Assembly: GCF_014202275.1 (NCBI RefSeq)
Contig: NZ_JACHGF010000002.1
Span: forward strand, 744,001 to 808,000
Direction: 5' to 3'
Source: Rhabdobacter roseus
Lineage (GTDB): Bacteria; Bacteroidota; Bacteroidia; Cytophagales; Spirosomataceae
Length of the DNA stretch: 64,000 nucleotides
Part shown: piece by piece, positions 53,757 through 61,935 of the stretch
Layout: each line of letters starts with the position of its first letter
Numbering within the stretch: position 1 is the stretch's first letter
Translations under genes and position numbers: made by a program
Notes under the pieces: generated by a model
The model's input: only the letters and a program-made list of their open reading frames with translations
What the model was told of the DNA's origin: nothing
Databases searched by the model: none

Positions 53757-55052
53757 TTATATTTCATTAAATTTTGACATTTCGCGCGCCTTGATCTCAT
53801 CTACAATGGTATGATAAACGTCAAAGCTTTTATGGTCACGGTGGCCAGTCCACTTCCTGATCACGTGGTCACTGACTCCCAGATAAAGCAGGTTGGTGAT
53901 AAAAGTCTTTCGGCCGCAATGGGTGGACAGCAGGGCGTATTTAGGGTGTACTTCCTCTATCCGCTCGTTGCCCTTGAAGTAGACCAAGGTTTCGGGCGTG
54001 TCCAGTTTGGCCAACTCTCCCAGCTCTTTCAGGTACTCGTTCATTTTCTGGTTGGTGATGACGGGAAGGGCCTTCCCATCCTTTAAAGGAACTTCACGGT
54101 ATTTATCCAGGATGGCCCGGGAATACTTGTTGGTTTCCACCTTGAGTGACTCGCTGGTTTTCTGGGCTACAAATTCAATGTAGGAGCCCTTATCATCAGC
54201 CTTCCTGAGGTTATAAGCATCCGAATAGCGGAGGCCCGTAAAGCAGCAGAAAATGAAAACATCCCGTACCCGGTCCAGATACCCCTTTGATTCGGGGATG
54301 GGAAAGTTGTAAAGGTGGGTGAGTTCCTCCACGGTCAGAAACACGACCTTTTTGATTTTCCCATCGGTACCCTTCAACTTGGGATTGAAGTCAAGGGTAG
54401 TCTGGCTGACGGGGTACCCATTCTTTATGGCCCAGCGGAGAAACCATTTGACGAAAGACAGGCTTTTGACGATGGTGGTATTTCGCATGTTGCGTTTGGT
54501 CCTCAGGTAGGTCACGTAATCTAGCATCCGGTCTACGGTAAATCCCTCAAAGGAAATGGCCTTGTCAAACTCTTGAAGATGGTTCTTGATCACTGAAAAT
54601 TTGATATAGGTGTCGCTCACCCAATCATTTTCCCGGCCTACGCTTTTGACAAACTCATCAAAGACAGTGAAGAAGTTTTCTTTCTTAAACTGCTTCTGTT
54701 TGGAGATTTGATCCACTACCTGCCTTACATCGGCCAGAGTGGGTACTGTCCGTTTCACTTCACAGGTTTTGAAAAAATGATCAACCCCGCTTTCCAGATT
54801 GTTCAGTCTGGTATTGATGGCTGAGGCAGTGACCTGCTTGGGGTGGGTGGTGTTTGGGATTACCCGCTGTTTATCCTCGTTCCATTTGGAGGCATCAACC
54901 CGATAACCGGCATTGAGCATTACCCGCCTCCCATTGAAGCTGATGGCCATACGAATGGGCACATTGGTCCTGATCAGTTGCCCGTCTTTGTCTTTCCGCT
55001 TCTCCAGAAAGAAGGATATGCTTCTTTTTATCTCGAATATAGACTGCTCCAC
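53757..55052 (-). CDS. int: Tyrosine integrase of the element
   Basis: A 431-residue integrase beside attR. The only in-frame start is GTG at 55052, which lies within an integrase arm-type repeat. The domains are Arm-binding (residues 1-75), SAM-like (105-200) and catalytic. The catalytic set is complete: CFTGLRYSDAYNL (Arg I), LSTHCGRKTFITNL (HxxR), and WTGHRDHKSFDVYHTIV (His and nucleophile Tyr). It should drive site-specific insertion into ssrA. Confidence 0.94.
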   Translation of the reverse strand: MEQSIFEIKRSISFFLEKRKDKDGQLIRTNVPIRMAISFNGRRVMLNAGYRVDASKWNEDKQRVIPNTTHPKQVTASAINTRLNNLESGVDHFFKTCEVKRTVPTLADVRQVVDQISKQKQFKKENFFTVFDEFVKSVGRENDWVSDTYIKFSVIKNHLQEFDKAISFEGFTVDRMLDYVTYLRTKRNMRNTTIVKSLSFVKWFLRWAIKNGYPVSQTTLDFNPKLKGTDGKIKKVVFLTVEELTHLYNFPIPESKGYLDRVRDVFIFCCFTGLRYSDAYNLRKADDKGSYIEFVAQKTSESLKVETNKYSRAILDKYREVPLKDGKALPVITNQKMNEYLKELGELAKLDTPETLVYFKGNERIEEVHPKYALLSTHCGRKTFITNLLYLGVSDHVIRKWTGHRDHKSFDVYHTIVDEIKAREMSKFNEI

Positions 55053-55094
55053 TGTGTGTAAATATTAGACCTACACACAAATCTACACACACTT
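55053..55094. repeat. Arm-type repeats beside the integrase start
   Basis: Two adjacent 12-base units, CTACACACAAAT (55071-55082) and CTACACACACTT (55083-55094), plus an inverted TGTGTGTA at 55053-55060 that abuts the integrase start codon. The unit length equals the pair near attL. They are likely integrase binding sites that can also control the integrase gene. Confidence 0.65.
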
Positions 55095-55210
55095 TATGTG
55101 ATTTTTAAATTTATCTTATCTTATTTACTTTTACGCCAAATTACTATAACAGCCTTTAAATGTGTAAATTTGATATAGTGTGATTATTAATGATATGATA
55201 GGTTCAAGAA

Positions 55211-55224
55211 CCTCCGTCTCCACA
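55211..55224 (+). other. attR core of the integrated element
   Basis: An exact copy of the 14-base attL core CCTCCGTCTCCACA, preceded by GGTTCAAGAA. No functional tmRNA 3' end is made here because the flanking bases differ. Confidence 0.88.
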
Positions 55225-55258
55225 AAATGCCGCTTGAAGCAATTCAAGCGGCATTTTT
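55224..55258 (+). terminator. Original ssrA terminator, displaced to the right side
   Basis: AAAATGCCGCTTGAA and TTCAAGCGGCATTTT form a perfect 15-bp stem with a 4-base loop and T-tail right after attR. In the empty chromosome this would follow ssrA directly. Confidence 0.8.
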
Positions 55259-55290
55259 GATTTCTGGGAAAAAAACGTACTTTCTTTACA

Positions 55291-56940
55291 TCACTCCGCC
55301 TTAATCTTCACATCCTTAAACATGTACGGATTATCACTCACCCGCAGGGACTTGCCGCTGGCAGTAGTCACATTTTTAAGCGTCACGACCCTGGTTTTTA
55401 CGTAGGGAAACTTCTCCTGGTAGGAGTCGTCGGTCAGTTCCGGGTTGAAATTGGTGAAAATAGCCGGTCCCTGGTAAGTTTCCGGATGTTGGGAGTCGTC
55501 GATACGTAGATTCTCAATCGTGATCTTTTCCGGCATGTAGCAGGTGTAGCCAAAATCGTGCTGGCCGGAGTACGAGCCACTGATCAGGGCCGCGTTGGTG
55601 GGTTTACCGCCCGCGGGTACAAAGACACAGTCGCGGATCACTACGTCTCCCTGCCAGGTGCTGCCGTAGTCGGAGCGCAGGTTGACGATGCTCCGGCCGC
55701 GGATGGTGGAATTTTCCACCAGTAAGAGTCCGCTGCCAATGGCATTGATTCCCATGTGCCCCAGCGTCGAGTTACGAATGGTGGCATTGGCTACCCCCTG
55801 GTGGGCGTCAAAGCGGGAAAAAGTACAATGATCATACAGCAAATTCTTGCTGAAGTTAGAGCCCAGGATTCCCCAGTATTTGTTGTCGTCGATGTCGTTG
55901 GTCTGGCTGCAGTTCAGGAAAGATACGTTGAGCGCCCGGTTGACCGAAAGGTCGTAGGAGCCCATCGAGACGGGCTTACCCGCTGCGCCAATGGTGCTGT
56001 AGGTCTTGTGGCCGGTCAGGATCGTGTTTTTAACCGTAACATAAGCGCAATCACCAATATGAAGGAAGCCGCCATAGGGTGCTCCCTGCTCGCCTTCGCC
56101 CGTAACGCGGTGTTCGAGCCCGTCTACCTCCACGTGGGACCTCCGGATGGCAATATTACGGCTATAGTAGGTGTACTTTGATTCGGCTTGGTTGGCCTTC
56201 GTGGTAAAACGTCCACCGGTGATTTTCAGCGGCTTTTCGTCGATAGGAAGTGCCGTGATCTCCGTGATCTGGTCAAAGTCCCAGATGATCGGAGCGTTCA
56301 TATCTACCTTGCCGTTTTTGTCCACTACAAAAATGTCCGTCTGCGACGATCCGTTGTTTTGGTTTAGCCCAAACCGAATGTAATGCTTAACGTGGGAATT
56401 GGTGACCGTAATCAGGCAAGGGCCGGGCAACGAGGCGTCTATTTTCTCCTGGTTTCGCTTAAGAGACTTGATCGTTTCGAGTTTGAATGGTTGCAAACTG
56501 GAACTGACCAGGAAAACCGACGCATTGCGATTTTGTACTTCCGTATCATCAAGGATGAAGGACGCTTTGCCAAAATCCGTATCGGTCCGGATGATCGCGG
56601 TACGCTCTTTTCCACTCACGTAGTAGGTAGCCCCATCGTCCGCCTTCACCGGTAGGCCTTGCTGGTTGGCAAAGGCATGGGTCGCCGCAATGGCGTCCAT
56701 GTCGTCGGTCTTGCCATCGCCCCTGGCCCCGAAGTCACTATACCGCACCAAACCAGCGGCTTTAAATTTAGCTGCCTCTTTGGGGGGTACATTGACGAGT
56801 AATTCTCCGTTGGCTTGGGTACTTACCTGGGTTTTCCCCTTTTGGGATGTGATCACTACCTTTTCAAGCGGGCCTGTATTTTGCCCCCGGGCTACCCATG
56901 CACCGGTTAGAAAGAAGAATAGAAAGAGCGTATGTTTCAT
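55291..56940 (-). CDS. Exported right-handed parallel beta-helix protein
   Basis: A 549-residue protein with a signal peptide (LFLFFFLTGAWVARGQ). The start of the mature helix, VRYSDFGARGDGKTDDMDAI, matches the pectate-lyase-3/GH28-like N-cap, and short repeated strand-turn units follow (YVTVKNTILTG, NRALNVSFLNCSQ, NLLYDHCTFSRFDAHQ). Substrate and activity cannot be assigned; many relatives act on pectin-like polysaccharides. Confidence 0.85.
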   Translation of the reverse strand: MKHTLFLFFFLTGAWVARGQNTGPLEKVVITSQKGKTQVSTQANGELLVNVPPKEAAKFKAAGLVRYSDFGARGDGKTDDMDAIAATHAFANQQGLPVKADDGATYYVSGKERTAIIRTDTDFGKASFILDDTEVQNRNASVFLVSSSLQPFKLETIKSLKRNQEKIDASLPGPCLITVTNSHVKHYIRFGLNQNNGSSQTDIFVVDKNGKVDMNAPIIWDFDQITEITALPIDEKPLKITGGRFTTKANQAESKYTYYSRNIAIRRSHVEVDGLEHRVTGEGEQGAPYGGFLHIGDCAYVTVKNTILTGHKTYSTIGAAGKPVSMGSYDLSVNRALNVSFLNCSQTNDIDDNKYWGILGSNFSKNLLYDHCTFSRFDAHQGVANATIRNSTLGHMGINAIGSGLLLVENSTIRGRSIVNLRSDYGSTWQGDVVIRDCVFVPAGGKPTNAALISGSYSGQHDFGYTCYMPEKITIENLRIDDSQHPETYQGPAIFTNFNPELTDDSYQEKFPYVKTRVVTLKNVTTASGKSLRVSDNPYMFKDVKIKAE

Positions 56941-57151
56941 CGTGAAAAGTACTTTAAAGGGAGTTGGTTTAGAAATGGTTAATAACTTGGCTGGTAGCAG
57001 GCTTACAGGTAAAGTAGATGATAACCCCGTGATTTTTTACCAATAACGCAAAAAACATTCCGATGGGGCCCGTAATGGTAAGACGAAAAAATCACTAATT
57101 TCCCCCTTCATTAACCATACTCATTTTTCAACCACCCATTCTTTCCCACGT

Positions 57152-57616
57152 ATGAGAATACCCGTTTTACTTTTCTTGCTGGCTTTGGTGGCCGGCTGTA
57201 ACCGCACCCAAAAGAACAAGGATACCCCGGAAAAACGAATTGTGGTGAACGACACCATTCCGCAGGAGCGCACCCATGTCAACCCCAAGCCCGTAGCCAC
57301 CTACACCACGCCCGTTCCCGACGAGCTGAATAACTTCGAATTCACGGTGAAGCTGTACGAAACGCCGCTGCGCTTCCGCTACCGGGTGGATGTAACCTAC
57401 AAAATGCTGGATGTCAAGGACAGCGTCGATATTCCCAACTTCGGCCACCAGCCCAAAGTGGACGTACAAAAACACGAAGACGACCTGGCCTGCATGATTG
57501 GCTTCTACGACGCCGAGGGTAATTTCATGGATCTAAAAAAAGTAGAGATTGTCGACAATCAACTTAAAATGCGTCAGGTAAAACGGTATGGCGTAGGCAC
57601 GGTCAGAAAGCAATAG
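57152..57616 (+). CDS. Hypothetical lipoprotein
   Basis: A 154-residue protein with a lipoprotein signal (MRIPVLLFLLALVAGCNRTQ, lipobox VAGC). The mature region has a beta-rich domain (NNFEFTVKLYETPLRFRYRVD) and no recognised family. It is convergent with neither neighbour; a GTAC-containing hairpin follows. Confidence 0.75.
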   Translation: MRIPVLLFLLALVAGCNRTQKNKDTPEKRIVVNDTIPQERTHVNPKPVATYTTPVPDELNNFEFTVKLYETPLRFRYRVDVTYKMLDVKDSVDIPNFGHQPKVDVQKHEDDLACMIGFYDAEGNFMDLKKVEIVDNQLKMRQVKRYGVGTVRKQ

Positions 57617-57681
57617 CATCCGGTTTTTGTTGAAAGAGTACTACCAGAGGCTGTGTCCCCACAGACTTATTGGGTAACGAT

Positions 57682-57713
57682 AAAGTACCTAGCCAGTATG
57701 AGCTAGGTACTTT
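57682..57713. terminator. Hairpin terminator built from two RGTACY words
   Basis: AAAGTACCTAGC and GCTAGGTACTTT form a perfect 12-bp stem around an 8-base loop, with further T's downstream, after the lipoprotein gene at 57616. Both arms contain the iterated word. Confidence 0.75.
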
Positions 57714-57815
57714 TTGCGCTACCTAATGCTGCTTCCTACCCACTGCTAGGGTACTTTAAGTACCTTGCTTCCTATGAGGACATGCTGCGGGACTGAAAAT
57801 AAAAGGGTACTTTTA

Positions 57816-57823
57816 TATTTTTG
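57816..57823 (+). promoter_or_regulatory. Possible promoter -7 element
   Basis: TATTTTTG fits TAnnTTTG about 78 bases before the erythromycin-esterase-family gene. No clear TTTG is seen at the usual -33 distance. Confidence 0.3.
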
Positions 57824-57900
57824 CTTTTATATAAAAATTACTTGTATATTCTATTATTTAGAATATATTTGAGCAGATAAATATAAAAACTCACCAACGT

Positions 57901-58875
57901 ATGCATTCTTTGAAAATTCTCTGGAGTAGGATTGCCGTAGTCTATTTAGTAATTCTACCTTGCCAGGTACATGCCCAAACGGAGTCGGTTGATTGGATTA
58001 ATAAGCGTGCACACGAATTACAGTCAGACTCAACTTCGACGGACCAGGATCTTCGCTTTTTATCAAGCACGCTAAAAGGCAAAACCATACTGGGCTTGGG
58101 TGAAGCTTCTCACGGTACCCAGGAGTTCTATTACCAAAAGCGACGAATCATACAATACCTGGTCAGCCAGGACCAGTACCGGCTCATCGCCTTGGAATCT
58201 CCAGCTTCGTATATTGAACCCATCAACCAATACCTCCAAACCGGTAATGGAAATTTGAAGAGCCTACTCAAAATCATGGGGTTGTATAATGCCGATGAGA
58301 TTTACAAGCTTTGCCGGTGGCTGAAGTCATTCAATGAATCGCGATCACCAAACGATAAGGTAAAAATGATCGGCTTCGACGACGAAGAATTCTGGAGCGA
58401 CCCGTTCACGCGGGACGAAAAAATGGCCTCGAATTTTATCAGAGCCCATGAGCAGGGCACTCCTAAAAGCATTCTTTGGTCACAAAACCTGCATCTGGCT
58501 AAAGACACCACCATGGCTCAATACAAAGCCATGGGGTTCTACCTCAAAAAACACTTTGGAGAGCAGTATTACGCCATTGGCTTAGATACCTACTCGGGAA
58601 GCGTGAGCGTGCTAAACCACGGCCAGTTTGAAAGTCATGATTTTGTAGGTACCGATAGTACGTTTTCGGCCTTATTTAGTAAAGCGAACTTTGAGGCCTT
58701 TTTTGTTGATTTTCATGCCGTCCCCAATCCCCTACTAAACACCAAGAATTCCATTACGAATATTTACTCAAATTGGCAGGAGCCGAAGCCTTTACCAATC
58801 GTTGCCGGGATTGACTTTGACGGCCTTTTATTCATTCGAAATACAACCGCCTCGAAAGCTACCGGGGCTAATTGA
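57901..58875 (+). CDS. Erythromycin esterase family protein
   Basis: A 324-residue exported protein (signal peptide to about VHAQ). The family motif GLGEASHGTQEFYYQKRRII, the second region LIALESPASYIEPINQYLQ, VKMIGFDDEEFW, and SILWSQNLHLAKD (usually WAHNxH) mark an EreA/EreB-like fold. It is shorter than typical members. The altered third motif, with Ser-Gln for Ala-His, means macrolide hydrolysis cannot be assumed. Confidence 0.78.
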   Translation: MHSLKILWSRIAVVYLVILPCQVHAQTESVDWINKRAHELQSDSTSTDQDLRFLSSTLKGKTILGLGEASHGTQEFYYQKRRIIQYLVSQDQYRLIALESPASYIEPINQYLQTGNGNLKSLLKIMGLYNADEIYKLCRWLKSFNESRSPNDKVKMIGFDDEEFWSDPFTRDEKMASNFIRAHEQGTPKSILWSQNLHLAKDTTMAQYKAMGFYLKKHFGEQYYAIGLDTYSGSVSVLNHGQFESHDFVGTDSTFSALFSKANFEAFFVDFHAVPNPLLNTKNSITNIYSNWQEPKPLPIVAGIDFDGLLFIRNTTASKATGAN

Positions 58876-59004
58876 GAATTTACCCGAAACGGGGTCTGTA
58901 TTTTTCGGACTACCTAATGGTACTCATACTCAGGAAGCAAAGTGGGTGGGGAGAAGGTGTGTGCTTGTGCATTGCCCTAGCGCAGGCCGGGGCATTTTTT
59001 TGTA

Positions 59005-59985
59005 TTACTCATTGTATTTGAACGTTCGGGTACTTATCAATTCGCCATTCCGATACACTTTCATGGTAGTTGGGTAGCCATCGGGCCGGTATTCGTACCG
59101 ATAGTCGAGCTTTTCATGTACGCCAGCTATTGAAACAACCTCCATACTCACGACATTGTTTGCACTCGAAATCCCGGCCCATCCGCTGGGAAGCAAGTTC
59201 TTAAAGAGCGTGATGTCCCCCGAAATCCGAAAAGGGTTGGGCTTATCGTCGTAGGTGTAATAGGATACGTTTGAGTTGTTAAAGGATACATTATGGATAA
59301 AATCGGTATTCCCTTTTTCATTCCATTTGAAGATGCTCGACGACGTTATGGTCTCATCTACTCCGTGTCGGTACAACACATCCTGCCGAGCCAGCCGTCC
59401 GTCCGTTCCAAAGCTGAGACGGGATAGAGTAGTACCTGGTTGTAGTATTCTTAATGGCATTTCCTCCACCACCTCAGTCCTCATAACGCGAGACGAATGG
59501 TTGGCTACGGGTTCAAACAAGGAGGTATAAACCGGCAGAAGGTCATTGGTCGTTATTTGTATACCATAACTCACTCTCGGAACGTCCTTATTAAAATCCG
59601 TCTTAACCTCCACCTTTCCTCCTTCGTCATAGCGGTAGGTTTGCCGAGACCAAATAAAACCATCTTGGTTATAACAAGTCCATTGGGACAAGCGCCCGGT
59701 TGGGTCGTATTGAAAAACAGTTTTGTAGGATATAGAACCATTGTTCTCCGTAAATTCCATCAGCCGCAAGGAAGTGGCTGGTTTTCCCGTGGCCCCAAAT
59801 GGATACTGTCGAACCTGGTTAACGTCTCCCAGCTGGGGTAGGTACTTGAGCACCGAATCGGGTGCGTAGGATTTTTGTATTGGCTCTGGGCTGAGTGGAG
59901 GATACAAAACAACGGCTTCCTCGGGGTTGCAGCCTGCCAGCGCCAGCAGAGCAACCAGTACGTACCTCATAGGGTTTGTCTTCAT
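59005..59985 (-). CDS. Lipoprotein with beta-strand repeats
   Basis: A 326-residue protein with a lipoprotein signal (YVLVALLALAGCNPEE). The mature part contains YDPTGRLSQWT and YRYDEGGKVEV, reminiscent of RHS/YD-type units, and ends VYRNGELISTRTFKYNE. Function is unknown; it probably sits on the outer membrane. Confidence 0.75.
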   Translation of the reverse strand: MKTNPMRYVLVALLALAGCNPEEAVVLYPPLSPEPIQKSYAPDSVLKYLPQLGDVNQVRQYPFGATGKPATSLRLMEFTENNGSISYKTVFQYDPTGRLSQWTCYNQDGFIWSRQTYRYDEGGKVEVKTDFNKDVPRVSYGIQITTNDLLPVYTSLFEPVANHSSRVMRTEVVEEMPLRILQPGTTLSRLSFGTDGRLARQDVLYRHGVDETITSSSIFKWNEKGNTDFIHNVSFNNSNVSYYTYDDKPNPFRISGDITLFKNLLPSGWAGISSANNVVSMEVVSIAGVHEKLDYRYEYRPDGYPTTMKVYRNGELISTRTFKYNE

Positions 59986-60068
59986 GGGTGTAGAATGGTA
60001 GAATTGGGTGGATAAATATAACTACATCCTTATTACAAAACAATGAAAAACATCGTCTTTTTATGCTT

Positions 60069-61451
60069 TCAGCGTACCTCCAACACGCGCCAGTAGAGCG
60101 GACCTTCCTGGGTCATATTGCCGAAGTCGTCCACCGCCTGCACCGCCCCGTAGTACCTGCCCGCCGGGATGTCGATCAGGGTACGCAGCGTGAAGGTCGT
60201 TTGATCTTCCGAAAGCCGGGGCGGATCGGTACGGACAAAATGTACCCGGGTAGAGTCCTGCACGGCGACCAGCTTCAGTCGGACGCGCGCGGCCGTTCCG
60301 CCGACCAACAGTTGAGTGAAAACGGTCCGTTTCAGCACCAGTGGTTCCCGGATTGAGCAGTCGAGAGAAGCGGGGCTTACACGGCTGATTTCCAGAGGAG
60401 CAAGGGGCCGGGAAGTTACCTGGATTTGGCGGCAATAGTTGGCTCTCGTGGCGTTACTGACGATTCGGATTACGTAGTGTCCCGGCGGGATCGTTGGGGG
60501 GAGCTTTAAGTCTATTTCGGTACCGTAAGGGTCAAATTCCACCTCAGGTACCTCCACCACCTGATCGTTCGTGTCGAGCACGGTGATCGAAATATCATTT
60601 GCGAACAGGTTCCGACCAGTCAGGACGTAGGTTTCGCCCGGACGCAGACGAGGTACCTCCTCCACTTCCCAGCCGTTTAAGCGCACTATGTTTAGCGGAA
60701 AGGTGATGGGCCGAGGTACCGCCAATACGCTACCGTCTTGGGTCACAAATTCGATATCGTAGGTACCGGGAGTTACCTTGGCCCCGAAAGTAAGGATGTT
60801 TACGATCAGCAAATTCAACTGATCATCACTCGATCCCCAGGAGCGGCTCAGCATCCGTACATACGGATTTCCGTCGTCAATCAGGTTGGGTGAGGCCGTG
60901 TTGTATACCGAAACCTCCTTCGTTTCGCGGTTGGTAAAACGAGTCTGGACCGGCAGTGCGTTGGCGTACAGGTTTTTGAAGGGAATTGTTAGTACCCAGG
61001 AGCCTACCTCGCTGGGCGACATGGACGCAAGCCGCTCCGCGTCGATTTGCAAGGGCCCTTGCGGAATGAACTCGACCTGATAGGTTACGGCTACCTTCGG
61101 AGGTTGGGTTTGGGTTGAAGGCCCTATCTCCTTGAGTTCGATTTGCCGGTAATGCAGCGAGTCTTCGGTAAACAGGGTAGCCCAATTGATCATGCCTACA
61201 AGGCCATTCCCCAAGACATAGGCATTGTGGTGCTGATCCAACGGCGCTACCGCCGGTAGCCGCTCGGGTACCTTTGCCCGAATCAGGTTCTTCTTCTGAT
61301 CAATCGAAATATTCTCCTTCGGAACGCCGGGGAGACGAATGGACATAAGGCGCGGCTTTTCGCTGGGCAAAAGGTCAAGCAGCGGATACTGACAGCCCAC
61401 AACGCAGGCCAAGAGGAAAATCCAAGCGAGGTACTTGACGGAGCGTTTCAT
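60069..61451 (-). CDS. Large hypothetical lipoprotein with IPT/TIG-like modules
   Basis: The ATG at 61451 gives 460 residues and a proper lipoprotein signal (LAWIFLLACVVGCQYP); the frame runs further upstream without a signal. Several beta-sandwich-like segments follow (PPTIPPGHYVIRIVSNATR, LRPGETYVLTGRNLFANDISI, resembling IPT/TIG). No catalytic motif is seen. Confidence 0.75.
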   Translation of the reverse strand: MKRSVKYLAWIFLLACVVGCQYPLLDLLPSEKPRLMSIRLPGVPKENISIDQKKNLIRAKVPERLPAVAPLDQHHNAYVLGNGLVGMINWATLFTEDSLHYRQIELKEIGPSTQTQPPKVAVTYQVEFIPQGPLQIDAERLASMSPSEVGSWVLTIPFKNLYANALPVQTRFTNRETKEVSVYNTASPNLIDDGNPYVRMLSRSWGSSDDQLNLLIVNILTFGAKVTPGTYDIEFVTQDGSVLAVPRPITFPLNIVRLNGWEVEEVPRLRPGETYVLTGRNLFANDISITVLDTNDQVVEVPEVEFDPYGTEIDLKLPPTIPPGHYVIRIVSNATRANYCRQIQVTSRPLAPLEISRVSPASLDCSIREPLVLKRTVFTQLLVGGTAARVRLKLVAVQDSTRVHFVRTDPPRLSEDQTTFTLRTLIDIPAGRYYGAVQAVDDFGNMTQEGPLYWRVLEVR

Positions 61452-61889
61452 GGTGTGGCTACCTAAAGCGTTAGATCCTAGTACTCGTGTAAATATAGCG
61501 AAAATCCAGCCCGATGTTCCAAAGGGTAGGAGAAAAATCATGATGTAAAGCCTTCTGTCTCCCCTCATTAACGCGAATTAATTTAGTACCAACGCCGGGT
61601 GCGTTCCGGAGCTCCCAGCTTAGCCTCCAAGCGCTTCGTGTGCGCGTTGACCGTGTTGATGGAGGTAGGTACTTGGCTTAGTCCGCTTGCTATAGTATAC
61701 GTATATATAAATAATACCATAAAATATTATATTTTTCATATTCGATTTTCTTGTGTTGTAATGTTTAATCGGATGCCTAGGCGAACTGCGCTTGATTATA
61801 AGAGTCAACTACTCACGAGTACCATTATCCCCTATTTCATTACGGACGCAAACTGTATTAAATCTTATATATTATTTAATTATATATAA

Positions 61890-61897
61890 TATATTTG
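61890..61897 (+). promoter_or_regulatory. Possible promoter -7 element
   Basis: TATATTTG matches TAnnTTTG, 39 bases before the serine hydrolase start, in a very AT-rich stretch. The -33 element is not obvious. Confidence 0.4.
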
Positions 61898-61935
61898 GTG
61901 CAATAGTTTTCACTTACCCATTCCTTATTTGTACC

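Larger units (their letters stand above)
34886..55224. mobile_element. Integrated phage-like element at ssrA (about 20.3 kb)
   Basis: The element is bounded by 14-base direct repeats, with the integrase gene beside attR and directed inward. Its contents are phage-type: integrase, replication genes, tape measure protein, terminase small subunit. Almost all genes lie on the minus strand with many ATGA overlaps. No terminase large subunit, portal, prohead protease, capsid, tail tube, baseplate, holin or lysin was found in any frame. It also carries AT-rich cargo, a wrecked restriction gene and a tandem recombinase pair. It is either a phage satellite, with its own small terminase, or a reduced prophage. 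Confidence 0.88.

Noticed and set aside
34512-55258. tRNA genes
   Set aside because: The only GGTTCGAATCC T-arm is that of tmRNA; the GGTTC at 55201 is part of the attR remnant.
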